Of a stretch of 55,672 nt of DNA, positions 28,563 through 37,115 are shown one piece after another. The notes below the pieces were generated by a model. That model saw only the letters and a list, made by a program, of their open reading frames with translations, did not search any database and was not told the DNA's origin. Every line of letters starts with the position of its first letter. Positions within the stretch are counted from its first letter, which is position 1. Origin of the DNA: Lachnospiraceae bacterium (GTDB lineage: Bacteria; Bacillota; Clostridia; Lachnospirales; Lachnospiraceae); NCBI GenBank assembly GCA_017624855.1, contig JAGAMF010000003.1:1-55672 (forward strand), read 5' to 3'. A program made the translations under genes and the position numbers.

Positions 28563-29246
28563 GTGTTTTTTCCGTTACATTGCCCGGTGTGCGACAGTGT
28601 GGTTGTGAGGAAAAAAGGCCTGATTTGCCCGGAATGTATAAGTATTCCCCGTCTTGTGGAAGAACCCAGATGCGTATGTTGCAGCAAGCATTTGCAGAGC
28701 AGGGAAGCGATTCGGTGCAGGGACTGTTCCGGTCTGAAAAGGCATTTTGAGAGAGGAATCGCGTTGTATGAGTATGCATCGGTACATGATTCGATTCACG
28801 CTTTTAAAAATATGGGGCGGGCGGATTATGCGCACTTTTATGGAGAAGAGATGCGGCGCGAGCTGATGCCGACAATTCGTGGGATGAAAGCGGACGCTTT
28901 GGTGCCCATTCCTTTGCATCCCGGCAAGTTAAACAAGCGAGGATATAATCAGGCGGCGCTTCTTGCAGGGGAAATTTCCAAGGGCTGTGGTGTGCCTGTA
29001 CGAGAGGATATACTGAAAAGGGTTCGCAAAACAGAGGCACAAAAAAAGATGAACCATGAAAGCAGACAAAATAATATGAAAAAAGCTTTTCATATGGTCA
29101 AAAATGATGTAAAATTAAAGACGATTATACTGGTGGATGATGTATTCACTACCGGAAGCACATTGGAGGCTGCTGCGGAAGAATTGAAGCGGGGCGGTGT
29201 TGAAAAAGTATATTTTGTGGCCCTGGCAATCGGAAAGGGCTTATAG
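28563..29246 (+). CDS. comFC: ComF-family phosphoribosyltransferase-like protein (ComFC)
   Basis: ComFC is needed for DNA uptake steps in transformable Firmicutes; many non-competent species keep it. The 227-residue protein has an N-terminal zinc finger of CxxC pairs (CPVC, CPEC, CVCC, CRDC), a PRTase-type fold, the VPIPLHPGKLNKRGYNQA motif, and the phosphate loop VDDVFTTGST. The start is uncertain: GTG at 28563 has no good ribosome site, and the frame stays open upstream to about 28470 with KEKIKDV just before, which resembles the usual family N-terminus. It follows recD2 and precedes yvyF. Confidence 0.85.
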   Translation: MFFPLHCPVCDSVVVRKKGLICPECISIPRLVEEPRCVCCSKHLQSREAIRCRDCSGLKRHFERGIALYEYASVHDSIHAFKNMGRADYAHFYGEEMRRELMPTIRGMKADALVPIPLHPGKLNKRGYNQAALLAGEISKGCGVPVREDILKRVRKTEAQKKMNHESRQNNMKKAFHMVKNDVKLKTIILVDDVFTTGSTLEAAAEELKRGGVEKVYFVALAIGKGL

Positions 29247-29281
29247 TGATGTTTAAAAACAGTTAAAGGGAGGGCAAAAGC

Positions 29282-29689
29282 ATGGATGTAAGAAATTGTA
29301 GAAAGTGCGGAAAAGTATTTAACTATATTTCGGGAGTGCCTATTTGTCAGGCTTGTCGTGAATTGGAAGAAGCTAAATTCCAGGAAGTAAAGAAATTCGT
29401 TCAGGACAGTAAGGAAGCAGGAATCAACGAAATCGTGGAAGCCTGTGGTGTCAGCCATGCTCAGGTAAACAACTGGATTCGTCAGGAGCGTCTGGTATTT
29501 GCGGAAGATTCGCCCATCGGAATTAACTGTGAAGGTTGCGGAACCATGATTAAGACCGGTCGTTTTTGCGAAAAGTGTAAGACTGATTTGGCAAGAGGCA
29601 TTAACAATATGATTAAGCCTAAGGCTGCCGATCCTGCGCCTGTAAGAAAGGATCCCAGGGATAATCCCAGAATGCGCTATTTGGATTAA
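29282..29689 (+). CDS. Flagellar-operon protein YvyF-like (zinc-ribbon/HTH)
   Basis: This 135-residue protein has two CxxC zinc pairs at each end (CRKC with CQAC, and CEGC with CEKC) around a MerR-like helix-turn-helix (INEIVEACGVSHAQVNNWIRQERL). It resembles the YvyF family found beside comFC and flgM in Bacillus. The comFC-yvyF order is kept here, but no flgM or flgK follows. A role in flagellar regulation is likely but unproven. Confidence 0.8.
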   Translation: MDVRNCRKCGKVFNYISGVPICQACRELEEAKFQEVKKFVQDSKEAGINEIVEACGVSHAQVNNWIRQERLVFAEDSPIGINCEGCGTMIKTGRFCEKCKTDLARGINNMIKPKAADPAPVRKDPRDNPRMRYLD

Positions 29690-29715
29690 TCCCATGAAAC
29701 GAAACAGAGGTTATT

Positions 29716-30123
29716 ATGATTAGTGAACAGCGAGTAAAGTTAATGACAAGACTTGCGGCTTATGAACAGAAGGAAGGTAAGCAAAACGAAGAAATAGGCT
29801 CCTATTTCCGAGATGATTATATCGGCCTTCAGATTCTTAAGTCTGTTATTTATGCGACAATTGCATTTGTGTTGATTTTGGCACTGTTTGTTTTATATGA
29901 TTCCGAACTTTTTATGACGGATATTTATAAAATCGACATTATGGAATATGCCAAAAAATTAGTTTTCTATTATTTGGGATTTACGGGAATCTATGTGATT
30001 ATTTCGTATATAGTGTATGCAATCAAATATCGGAAGGCAAAAAAGCGCCTGAAGGTATATTTTAATAATTTAAAGAGACTCCAGATTCTCTACCAAAGAG
30101 AAAGAAAGGATAAAATGCAGTAA
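29716..30123 (+). CDS. Uncharacterised two-pass membrane protein
   Basis: No family is recognised. The 135-residue protein has an N-terminal charged helix, two strong membrane segments (about 42-62 and 82-103), and a basic, Lys/Arg-rich C-terminal tail. The stop overlaps the start of the next gene (TAATG), so the two are translationally coupled and probably act together. The next gene is also a membrane protein with a basic tail. Confidence 0.75.
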   Translation: MISEQRVKLMTRLAAYEQKEGKQNEEIGSYFRDDYIGLQILKSVIYATIAFVLILALFVLYDSELFMTDIYKIDIMEYAKKLVFYYLGFTGIYVIISYIVYAIKYRKAKKRLKVYFNNLKRLQILYQRERKDKMQ

Positions 30124-31412
30124 TGACACAATTGTTGGTTATAAGAGAACAACTGAAGAAGTTATGCGGAAAATATGAAGTATATCTGATTCCCATCGGA
30201 AAGTTCTTAAGCGCCATGATTACCTTTTTGGTGATAAACGGTAATTTGGGATATATGGAAAAAATAGCAAAGTTTCCCATCGTATTGATTTTAGCGCTTT
30301 TATGTTCTTTCCTACCCATTAATTTTATTATTATCTGTGGTGCCCTTTTGTCGTTGGCACATGTGTATGCATTATCGATGGAATGTGCCATAATCGTGGC
30401 GGTTATTTATTTCCTTATGTTCCTTTTATATTTTCGTTTTTCGCCGAAGGATACGTTTGTGGTGATTTTAACACCGATTTGCTGCGCATTGCAGATTCCC
30501 TATGCAATTCCGTTGTCACTGGGCTTGGTAGGAACTCCGGCATCGGCAGTGTCTGTAAGTTGCGGTGTGATTGTATATCATATTCTCGGATACATCAAAG
30601 AGTCTGCAAATGCCTTAACCGCATTGGATGCCGACGGTATGATGTCTAAGTTTAAATACCTGATAGACGGTATTTTAGGCGACAAAGAAATGTTTGTTAT
30701 GGTAATCGCTTTTGCGGTAACGGTTGTTTTAGTATATATTATTCGACGCATGAATATCGATTATGCTTGGACCATTGCCATTATTGTAGGTGGTCTTGCG
30801 GATATTTTAATCCTTTTAATCGGTGATTTGATGTATACCACCAATATTTCCATTATCGGAATTATTTTGGGAAGCGTAGTTGCTTTTGCGGTGGTAAAAG
30901 TGTTGCAATTCTTTGTGTTCAATGTGGATTATGCCCGTACGGAGCGTGTGCAGTTTGAAGACGATGAATATTATTACTATGTAAAAGCTGTTCCCAAAGT
31001 GACGATTTCCACGCCGGAAGTTAAGGTAAAAAAGGTTTCCGGTAAAAGTTCGGAGACGAAGAACAGTGCCGAAAGAAATCGTGAGCGTGCGGCATCAACC
31101 GGCGCTAATGCAGGTGTGCAGTCTGCTGCAAGAGAAGCGGTGGCAAGATCATCCGCTGCGCAGGGTACGGTAAGAAGCAGTGCTACAGGCACAAGAACAG
31201 CGGGAACCGTATCAAGAACGGTAGGAACGACACCTCAGGGTACAAGAACCGTTTCGGGCAGTACGATGTCTCAGGGTACAAGAAGCGTTTCTTCCGGTAC
31301 AATGCCTCAGAGCACAGCCGGTGTGCAGAGAACCACGGTTCGTCCGGGAACGACAGGAACGACTCCTACATCGGGAGTTAGAAGAACTTATACTTCTGAT
31401 GATAATAAATAA
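30123..31412 (+). CDS. Uncharacterised multi-pass membrane protein with low-complexity tail
   Basis: This 429-residue protein has about nine hydrophobic segments between residues 20 and 275, then a soluble stretch and a Ser/Thr/Gly/Arg-rich tail (about 300-429). The tail has imperfect repeats of the type QGTRxVSxGTM (SGSTMSQGTRSVS, SSGTMPQSTAGVQ). It resembles permease-like proteins often named hypothetical in Lachnospiraceae, but no transporter signature is seen. It sits directly upstream of cdaA, so it may belong to the c-di-AMP operon or to the preceding coupled gene. Function unknown. Confidence 0.7.
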   Translation: MTQLLVIREQLKKLCGKYEVYLIPIGKFLSAMITFLVINGNLGYMEKIAKFPIVLILALLCSFLPINFIIICGALLSLAHVYALSMECAIIVAVIYFLMFLLYFRFSPKDTFVVILTPICCALQIPYAIPLSLGLVGTPASAVSVSCGVIVYHILGYIKESANALTALDADGMMSKFKYLIDGILGDKEMFVMVIAFAVTVVLVYIIRRMNIDYAWTIAIIVGGLADILILLIGDLMYTTNISIIGIILGSVVAFAVVKVLQFFVFNVDYARTERVQFEDDEYYYYVKAVPKVTISTPEVKVKKVSGKSSETKNSAERNRERAASTGANAGVQSAAREAVARSSAAQGTVRSSATGTRTAGTVSRTVGTTPQGTRTVSGSTMSQGTRSVSSGTMPQSTAGVQRTTVRPGTTGTTPTSGVRRTYTSDDNK

Positions 31413-31449
31413 AACGTGTTGTTGATTATTACGCGGGATTGGAAAGAAT

Positions 31450-32346
31450 ATGCTTGATCGTATTGGCGAGTTTATAAATGAATATATGTCAGCGTTTAGA
31501 ATTCCGCATATCGGAATCCTGGATATTCTTGAGATTTTTATTCTTGCATTTTTGATTTATCAGGCAATGGTTATGATTAAAAATACAAGAGCATGGGCAT
31601 TCTTGAAAGGTATCGCAGTTGTGCTGATTTTCCTTGTAGTGGCGGTTATGCTTAACATGACTACCATTATTTGGATTGCAAAAAATCTCTTGTATTTGGT
31701 GGCGGTAGCGGTCATTGTAGCGTTGCAGCCCGAGATTCGTCGCGTTATCGAAACCATCGGCCAGAAGAATTTGCTGGCGGCTTTTAGAATTTCTTTTGAT
31801 GATAAAAAGGGCGAAGGTTTATTTTCCGATAAAACTTTAAATGAAATTGTTAATGCAAGTTTTGAAATGGGCAAGGTGAGAACCGGTGCCCTTATTGTAG
31901 TTGAACAGAATGTTCCTCTGGGAGAATATGAGAGAACGGGTATTGCGGTGGATGCCATTGTGAGCAGTCAGTTGCTGATTAACATTTTTGAACACAATAC
32001 TCCTTTGCATGACGGTGCTGTAATTATTCGCGGCGACCGTGTGATTTCTGCGACTTGTTATCTCCCTTTAACGGATACCAGAACTTTGAGTAAGGATTTG
32101 GGAACCAGACATCGTGCAGGTGTGGGAATCTCTGAACTTACAGATTCCATGACCATTATTGTTTCGGAAGAAACCGGTAAGGTCAGCGTGGCCTACAAGG
32201 GACAGTTGTATCGCAACTTAAATGCGGACGGTTTGCGCGAGCAGCTTGCAATTGTTCAGAATAAGCCGCAGGAAGAGAAGAAAACCAGATTTTGGCAGAA
32301 AGGACGGGGCAAGAAGAAAAAAGATGAAAAAGAAAATAAAGAATAA
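31450..32346 (+). CDS. cdaA: Membrane diadenylate cyclase CdaA
   Basis: CdaA makes c-di-AMP from two ATP; this messenger controls potassium and osmolyte transport and wall balance. The 298-residue protein has about three N-terminal membrane segments (about 27-95) and the DAC domain with HDGAVIIRG (about residue 186) and TRHRAGVGIS (about 219), the DGA and RHR catalytic motifs. A basic C-terminal tail ends the protein. It overlaps the next gene, a YbbR regulator, by 23 bases, followed by glmM, as in the conserved cdaA-cdaR-glmM operon. Confidence 0.96.
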   Translation: MLDRIGEFINEYMSAFRIPHIGILDILEIFILAFLIYQAMVMIKNTRAWAFLKGIAVVLIFLVVAVMLNMTTIIWIAKNLLYLVAVAVIVALQPEIRRVIETIGQKNLLAAFRISFDDKKGEGLFSDKTLNEIVNASFEMGKVRTGALIVVEQNVPLGEYERTGIAVDAIVSSQLLINIFEHNTPLHDGAVIIRGDRVISATCYLPLTDTRTLSKDLGTRHRAGVGISELTDSMTIIVSEETGKVSVAYKGQLYRNLNADGLREQLAIVQNKPQEEKKTRFWQKGRGKKKKDEKENKE

Positions 32347-33613
32347 TCTTGACCTTAAAATTTTGGCTGTCCTGTTTGCCATTATTTTATGGTTAATTGT
32401 AGTAAACATTGATGACCCCATAAAAACGGTTCAGTTTAGCGGCGTTGAAGTGCAGATTTTGAATGGGGATGAGTTGGAAGCTCAAGGTAAGGTGTATGAA
32501 ATTCTTGACGGAACCGGAGAAATCACCGTTACCGTAAAAGGGCGTCGTTCTATCGTAGAGGATATTTCAAAAGAGAATATTACAGCGGTGGCGGATATGA
32601 AAGATTTGACCACCATGAATACGCTCAGCATCGAAGTATCATCCAATAAGTACGGAAACGAGCTGGATGATATTAAGGGCGATCAGGAAAATGTACGAAT
32701 CAGCATTGAAGATTTGAAGAAGGTACAGAAGGTAATCGAGATTGAGATTGTTGGCGAACCGGATGACGGATACATTCTCGGTACATTAACCACGGCATTA
32801 AATCAGATTTACTTAGAAGGGCCGGAGTCTTTAATCGCTAAAGTAAGTTCGGCTCGTGCTCAGCTTGATGTGGACGGTGTTAAGGCCAATGTCAGCTCCA
32901 GCGTACCGATTAAGCTGTATGACAAAAACGGTAAAGAAATTAATGATGAACGCATTTCCATGAATATCAGTACGGTTAGTGTTAATCAGGAAATTCTTAT
33001 GACCAAAGAAGTTCCCGTGGAATTCCGTGTGGGCGGTTCGCCTGCGGAAGGTTATGCGCTTACAGGAGAGATTACTTCTGACATAAACACCGTAGTGATT
33101 GCCGGAAGAAAGTCTGTATTGGATGATATTGACAGTATTGTAGTTCCGGAAAGTGTTCTGGATGTAGATGATTTAAGAAGTGATTTAGAGGTAAGAGTTA
33201 ATTTACAGGATTATCTTCCCGGAAATGTAATTTTTGCCGATTCTACAATGAGTGTATATACAAAAGTCAATGTTGAAGTTCAGAAGGAAACTTTTGTAAC
33301 CGTATCTTTCAGCAAGGCAGATGTACAGGTGTTAAATCTTCCTTCCGGATACAAGGCAGAGGTTTTGGCAGACGGTAATTATTTGACCAATCAGGAAACC
33401 AACCTTAAAGTATATGGTTTGGCAGCTGTTTTGGAAGAATATGATGAAGCTCATGCAGTGCCCCGATTGGATGTGTCTGCTTATATGACGCAGAACGGAA
33501 TGACGGATATTTTACCCGGAATTTATAATATTACTCCTGATTTCGGTTTGCCGGAGGGAGCTTATATTAAGGATAATTTTAAAATTCAGGTCAGAATTAC
33601 AAAAGAGTCATAA
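32324..33613 (+). CDS. cdaR: YbbR-domain protein (CdaR, regulator of CdaA)
   Basis: CdaR-type proteins are membrane-anchored and modulate CdaA in the conserved operon. The protein has a basic N-terminus, one membrane segment (about 10-27), and a long extracytoplasmic part with about four YbbR repeats (for example VKGRRSIVEDIS, LEGPESLIAKVS, IAGRKSVLDDID). The start at 32324 (MKKKIKN) lies inside the end of cdaA; an upstream in-frame ATG at 32222 would give an out-of-place basic extension and is rejected. Its ribosome site is weak, which suggests coupling to cdaA translation. Confidence 0.9.
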   Translation: MKKKIKNNLDLKILAVLFAIILWLIVVNIDDPIKTVQFSGVEVQILNGDELEAQGKVYEILDGTGEITVTVKGRRSIVEDISKENITAVADMKDLTTMNTLSIEVSSNKYGNELDDIKGDQENVRISIEDLKKVQKVIEIEIVGEPDDGYILGTLTTALNQIYLEGPESLIAKVSSARAQLDVDGVKANVSSSVPIKLYDKNGKEINDERISMNISTVSVNQEILMTKEVPVEFRVGGSPAEGYALTGEITSDINTVVIAGRKSVLDDIDSIVVPESVLDVDDLRSDLEVRVNLQDYLPGNVIFADSTMSVYTKVNVEVQKETFVTVSFSKADVQVLNLPSGYKAEVLADGNYLTNQETNLKVYGLAAVLEEYDEAHAVPRLDVSAYMTQNGMTDILPGIYNITPDFGLPEGAYIKDNFKIQVRITKES

Positions 33614-33649
33614 AATATAAAATCATGCGGGAAGGACCGGTATAAAAAG

Positions 33650-34999
33650 ATGGCAAGATTATTTGGTACAGATGGTGTAAGAGGTGTTGCAAATGAGGAA
33701 CTGACTCCTCTGTTGGCGATGCAGCTTGGTCAGGCGGGAGCATATGTTTTAACAAAAGAAACCAATCACAAGCCTACGATTATGGTAGGTTGCGATACCA
33801 GAATTTCAGGTGATATGTTGGCAAATGCGTTGATGGCGGGTGTTTGTTCCGTAGGCGCAAATGCAGTTTATGTAGGTGTGGTTCCCACTCCTGCTGTGGC
33901 ATATCTTACAAGAAAATATAAAGTAGATGCCGGCGTTGTTATTTCGGCGTCTCACAATCCGGTGGAATTCAACGGTATTAAATTCTTTGACGGAAACGGC
34001 TACAAACTTCCCGATGCAATGGAAGATGAAATTGAAGCATTGATTAACAGCAACATGGAAGGCGTGAATTTCCCTACCGGTTCCGGCGTGGGTAAAATCA
34101 AATATCGTACCGATGCCTGTGAAGAATATATCAATCACTCCATTCAGTCCGTAAACATTGATTTAAGCGGTATGAAAATCGTTGTAGACTGTGCAGAAGG
34201 TGCATCTTACTATACTTCCGTAGAGGCATTAAAAGAGTTGGGAGCCAATGTGGTTGCCATTCACAATATGCCGGACGGAACCAATATCAATGCAAACTGC
34301 GGTTCTACTCACATGCAGGAATTGTGCGCAAGAGTTGTATATGAAAAAGCTAATCTGGGTATTGCGTTTGACGGTGATGCCGACAGAATGCTTGCGGTAG
34401 ACGAAAACGGTAAATTGGTAGACGGCGATCAGATTATGTCTATTATCGGTAATTTTATGAAGCAGCAGGGTACCCTTAAGAAAGACATGATTGTTGTTAC
34501 GGTTATGAGTAACCTGGGTATGACATTGATGGCGCAGCGTGAGGGTATTGCCTTGGAGCAGACTAAGGTTGGCGACAGATATGTTTTGGAACGCATGCAG
34601 GAGATTGGTGCAAATCTGGGCGGTGAGCAGTCCGGACACATTATTATGTTGGACCGCAATACAACCGGGGACGGTTTGTTAAGTGCATTACTTCTTTTAG
34701 AAGTACTTGTAAAAACAGGTAAGCCTTTATCCGAATTGGCATCTATTATGGAAGTGTTGCCTCAGGCTCTTATAAATGCCAAGGTACCCAACCATAAAAA
34801 AGACCGTTACATGGAATATCCCGAAATTGCGGAAGCAATTGAAAAGTTAAATGCAAAGTTTGCGGGAGAGGGCCGCGTATTGATTCGTCCTTCCGGAACA
34901 GAGCCTAAGGTTCGTGTTATGATTGAAGGCAAAGATCAGGTTATGATTGAACAGGAAGCAAAGAAACTTGCTGAATTGATTCAGAACACCATGTTATAA
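33650..34999 (+). CDS. glmM: Phosphoglucosamine mutase GlmM
   Basis: GlmM converts glucosamine-6-phosphate to glucosamine-1-phosphate for UDP-GlcNAc and wall synthesis. The 449-residue sequence has the N-terminal LFGTDGVRG, the phosphoserine loop VISASHNPVEFNG, the metal site DGDADR and the C-terminal substrate loop RPSGTEPKVR. It follows cdaR after 36 nt. In this operon GlmM is known to bind and inhibit CdaA in Firmicutes, linking amino-sugar supply to c-di-AMP. Confidence 0.98.
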   Translation: MARLFGTDGVRGVANEELTPLLAMQLGQAGAYVLTKETNHKPTIMVGCDTRISGDMLANALMAGVCSVGANAVYVGVVPTPAVAYLTRKYKVDAGVVISASHNPVEFNGIKFFDGNGYKLPDAMEDEIEALINSNMEGVNFPTGSGVGKIKYRTDACEEYINHSIQSVNIDLSGMKIVVDCAEGASYYTSVEALKELGANVVAIHNMPDGTNINANCGSTHMQELCARVVYEKANLGIAFDGDADRMLAVDENGKLVDGDQIMSIIGNFMKQQGTLKKDMIVVTVMSNLGMTLMAQREGIALEQTKVGDRYVLERMQEIGANLGGEQSGHIIMLDRNTTGDGLLSALLLLEVLVKTGKPLSELASIMEVLPQALINAKVPNHKKDRYMEYPEIAEAIEKLNAKFAGEGRVLIRPSGTEPKVRVMIEGKDQVMIEQEAKKLAELIQNTML

Positions 35000-35072
35000 A
35001 ATCAAGATTGCAGAGGGGGTTGCAATCGATGAAAGCAGACATGATATGACAAGTTGCGGCAGGGGGCCGGAC

Positions 35073-35101
35073 TTGTGTAAAAATATATTATGTGCTATAC
35101 T
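35073..35101 (+). promoter_or_regulatory. Promoter of ptsH
   Basis: TTGTGT (35073-35078), 17-nt spacer, TATACT (35096-35101). The gap after glmM also holds a small hairpin (GATTGCA/TGCAATC near 35008-35029) without a T-run. Confidence 0.7.
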
Positions 35102-35153
35102 TTATTTGGGGTTAAAGTAATGTATTAAAACAGAATAGATTGGGGGAATGCAT

Positions 35154-35432
35154 ATGGTAAGTCAGAAAGTAGTTGTAAAAAATGCAACCGGATTGCATTT
35201 GCGTCCGGCAGGTGTCCTTTGTAAAGAAGCGATTCAGTTTAAGTCGCTGATTACATTTTCTTTCCGTGATACCACTGCCAATGCAAAAAGTGTTTTGAGT
35301 GTGTTGGGTGCATGTGTGAAGCAGAATGATGAAATCACTTTGTGTTGTGAAGGTGAGGATGAACAGGAAGCTTTAAAACATCTTGTGGAAGCTATCGAGA
35401 CAGGTCTCGGTGACAAACTTACGGAAGCATAA
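35154..35432 (+). CDS. ptsH: Phosphocarrier protein HPr
   Basis: HPr carries phosphate from enzyme I to PTS permeases through His15, and is regulated at Ser46 by HprK. With the ATG at 35154 (GGGGG seven bases upstream; an ATG at 35148 sits too close) the numbering is canonical: GLHLRPAG with His15 (CAT at 35196) and AKSVLSVLG with Ser46. The 92-residue protein has its own promoter and terminator; ptsI is not next to it. It is the PTS-competent partner of the Glu15 paralogue at 10.8 kb. Confidence 0.93.
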   Translation: MVSQKVVVKNATGLHLRPAGVLCKEAIQFKSLITFSFRDTTANAKSVLSVLGACVKQNDEITLCCEGEDEQEALKHLVEAIETGLGDKLTEA

Positions 35433-35450
35433 AACAGAATATAAAAGATA

Positions 35451-35483
35451 AAAGAGCAATTGCAGATGCGATTGCTCTTTTTG
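35451..35483 (+). terminator. Intrinsic terminator after ptsH
   Basis: AAAGAGCAAT pairs with ATTGCTCTTT around an inner TGC/GCG stretch, followed by five T. The convergent fliD-like gene ends 22 nt further on, and the structure may serve it too. Confidence 0.8.
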
Positions 35484-35504
35484 TATGGAAAATATTATAA
35501 AATT

Positions 35505-36809
35505 TTAAACATAACTGTTAAACATCATACCGCTGTACTGGCTCGTAATATATGCGGGTGCATAATTTTTGCCGGGATTCTTATATGCCACAATGGTTTT
35601 ATTTACATAGTCCATAGGGTTTAAAGAAATAGCGTTGGTTTTGTTTAACACGGCATTGGCAAAACGCTTGATTCCGTTTAAGGATTCTTTGGCACCGTTT
35701 TCATCAATGCCTGCTTTTAATACAGAGTCATCTACCTGTATAATACCGCTCTCGTCTAAGGAAATTCCAAGCGAACCCAATTCGTTGTTGTATAATCCTG
35801 AGATGCGTGACATTTCGCGGATTAACTGACTGCTCTTGGGCTGGGAATTCCGGTATTCCTGAGCTGCTTTTATGAAATCGTTGTATCCGCCGATAAAGCG
35901 ATGAATGTTTTCTGTTAAGGATTCGGTATCAGGTTTCAATCCTATGGTTACGGTTTCGCCCTGGGTGGCAGGAAGACCCTGCAAATTAAGTTCATATTTA
36001 CCTTCCACAGTAAAGTGGTTGGTATAAGAAACTCTTTTATCTCCGTTTAAGGTGAAGACCGCATTCTGAGGATGGCGGCTTACTTCATTTAAGCCTAAGT
36101 AATCTACAATGCCGGAATGTTTGCTGGTATTATCGTCGGTTATGTCAAATATGGTGGCGTGACCTAAGTCAATACCGGTAGCGGTAGACTCTAATGATAA
36201 TGCCGCATGTGAATTATCATATTCTTTTACCTCGGCCTTGATTCCAACATTGGCATTGTTAATCAACCGTGACAATTTATTCTGCAAATCAAAATTAGTA
36301 TCCCCGGGATTAATATTAAACTGAAACTCATAAGCGGTATTGTTAATGGATATATCAAAGGAGTAGGTGCCGGAGGGCATTGCCATGGCTTCCTTCCTAA
36401 GATAGTTTCCGGTGTTAATCTGTGACTGCGCCAGCTGTTCAACGCCGAGTTCCAAACTTTCGTTTTCATCCTGAACGGATATATCGCCGATGAATTTTGC
36501 ATCAACCACGGACGCATCACTGCTGTATGCAATCTTACGATTTAAAAGCTCTGTTTCATCGGAACCGCTTAATGAAGTAATAGTATTACGCAATTCACGC
36601 GCATTTTCTTTTATGCCTACGACATACTTCTGGGCGGCCTCGCTGGTATCCACAATGGACAGAGGGGATTCTTTATTCAATTTAACAATGGAATTATAAA
36701 CATCACGAAGATCGCTTTTCTTATGTGCATCATAGCGCGTAGCACTTTTGGGCGCATAAGTGGTCAGATAATGATTATAGATGTTGCTTAACGCGTACTG
36801 ATATGCCAT
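35505..36809 (-). CDS. FliD-like flagellar filament cap protein
   Basis: This 434-residue protein matches the general layout of FliD: an N-terminal helix region, a central beta-rich part (about 105-310, with YSFDISINNTAYEFQFNINPGDT), and a C-terminal helical FliD_C-like end (LGSLGISLDESGIIQVDD). Its N-terminus is not the usual GLASGLDTD type, so it may be a divergent cap or a related secreted appendage protein. It is one of only two minus-strand genes. GGAGGGGG lies next to the start codon. No fliS or flagellin gene is adjacent. Confidence 0.7.
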   Translation of the reverse strand: MAYQYALSNIYNHYLTTYAPKSATRYDAHKKSDLRDVYNSIVKLNKESPLSIVDTSEAAQKYVVGIKENARELRNTITSLSGSDETELLNRKIAYSSDASVVDAKFIGDISVQDENESLELGVEQLAQSQINTGNYLRKEAMAMPSGTYSFDISINNTAYEFQFNINPGDTNFDLQNKLSRLINNANVGIKAEVKEYDNSHAALSLESTATGIDLGHATIFDITDDNTSKHSGIVDYLGLNEVSRHPQNAVFTLNGDKRVSYTNHFTVEGKYELNLQGLPATQGETVTIGLKPDTESLTENIHRFIGGYNDFIKAAQEYRNSQPKSSQLIREMSRISGLYNNELGSLGISLDESGIIQVDDSVLKAGIDENGAKESLNGIKRFANAVLNKTNAISLNPMDYVNKTIVAYKNPGKNYAPAYITSQYSGMMFNSYV

Positions 36810-36916
36810 CGTCCCCCTCCTTTCTTCCTTGAAATCGCCGTTGTCGAAACGAATCGACCCGGAGCAACCGTGCTCCTTGACATGGGTATAGCATAAAATG
36901 ATTCTATCCTAAGTTA

Positions 36917-36945
36917 AATGTATCACGATTTTTTGTCATATGCAA
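36917..36945 (-). promoter_or_regulatory. Promoter of the FliD-like gene
   Basis: On the minus strand, TTGCAT (36945-36940), a 17-nt spacer and TACATT (36922-36917). The leader to the start codon (36810-36916) carries two short hairpins, GGAGCA/TGCTCC and GTCGA/TCGAC. No flagellar sigma-28 site (TAAA-N15-GCCGATAA) was recognised. Confidence 0.5.
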
Positions 36946-37115
36946 TACTATTTTTGTAAAAATGTTAAAAAAATATCAATCATTAATAAAAGGACGGGTG
37001 TGCGTGGTTTGGGAACGCCTCTGCAGGGTTCAACTACGAGTTGATTGGAAAACATTAAAAAACTTGCTAAGCTATGAGCACAAACAAAATGACGATGTAA
37101 AAAGGAGGAACGCAT

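Noticed and set aside
36946-37115. Promoter of the VirD4-like gene
   Set aside because: TTGATT at 37041 was seen, but no convincing -10 follows at the right distance; a small hairpin TCAACT/AGTTGA (37030-37044) overlaps it. Left uncalled.
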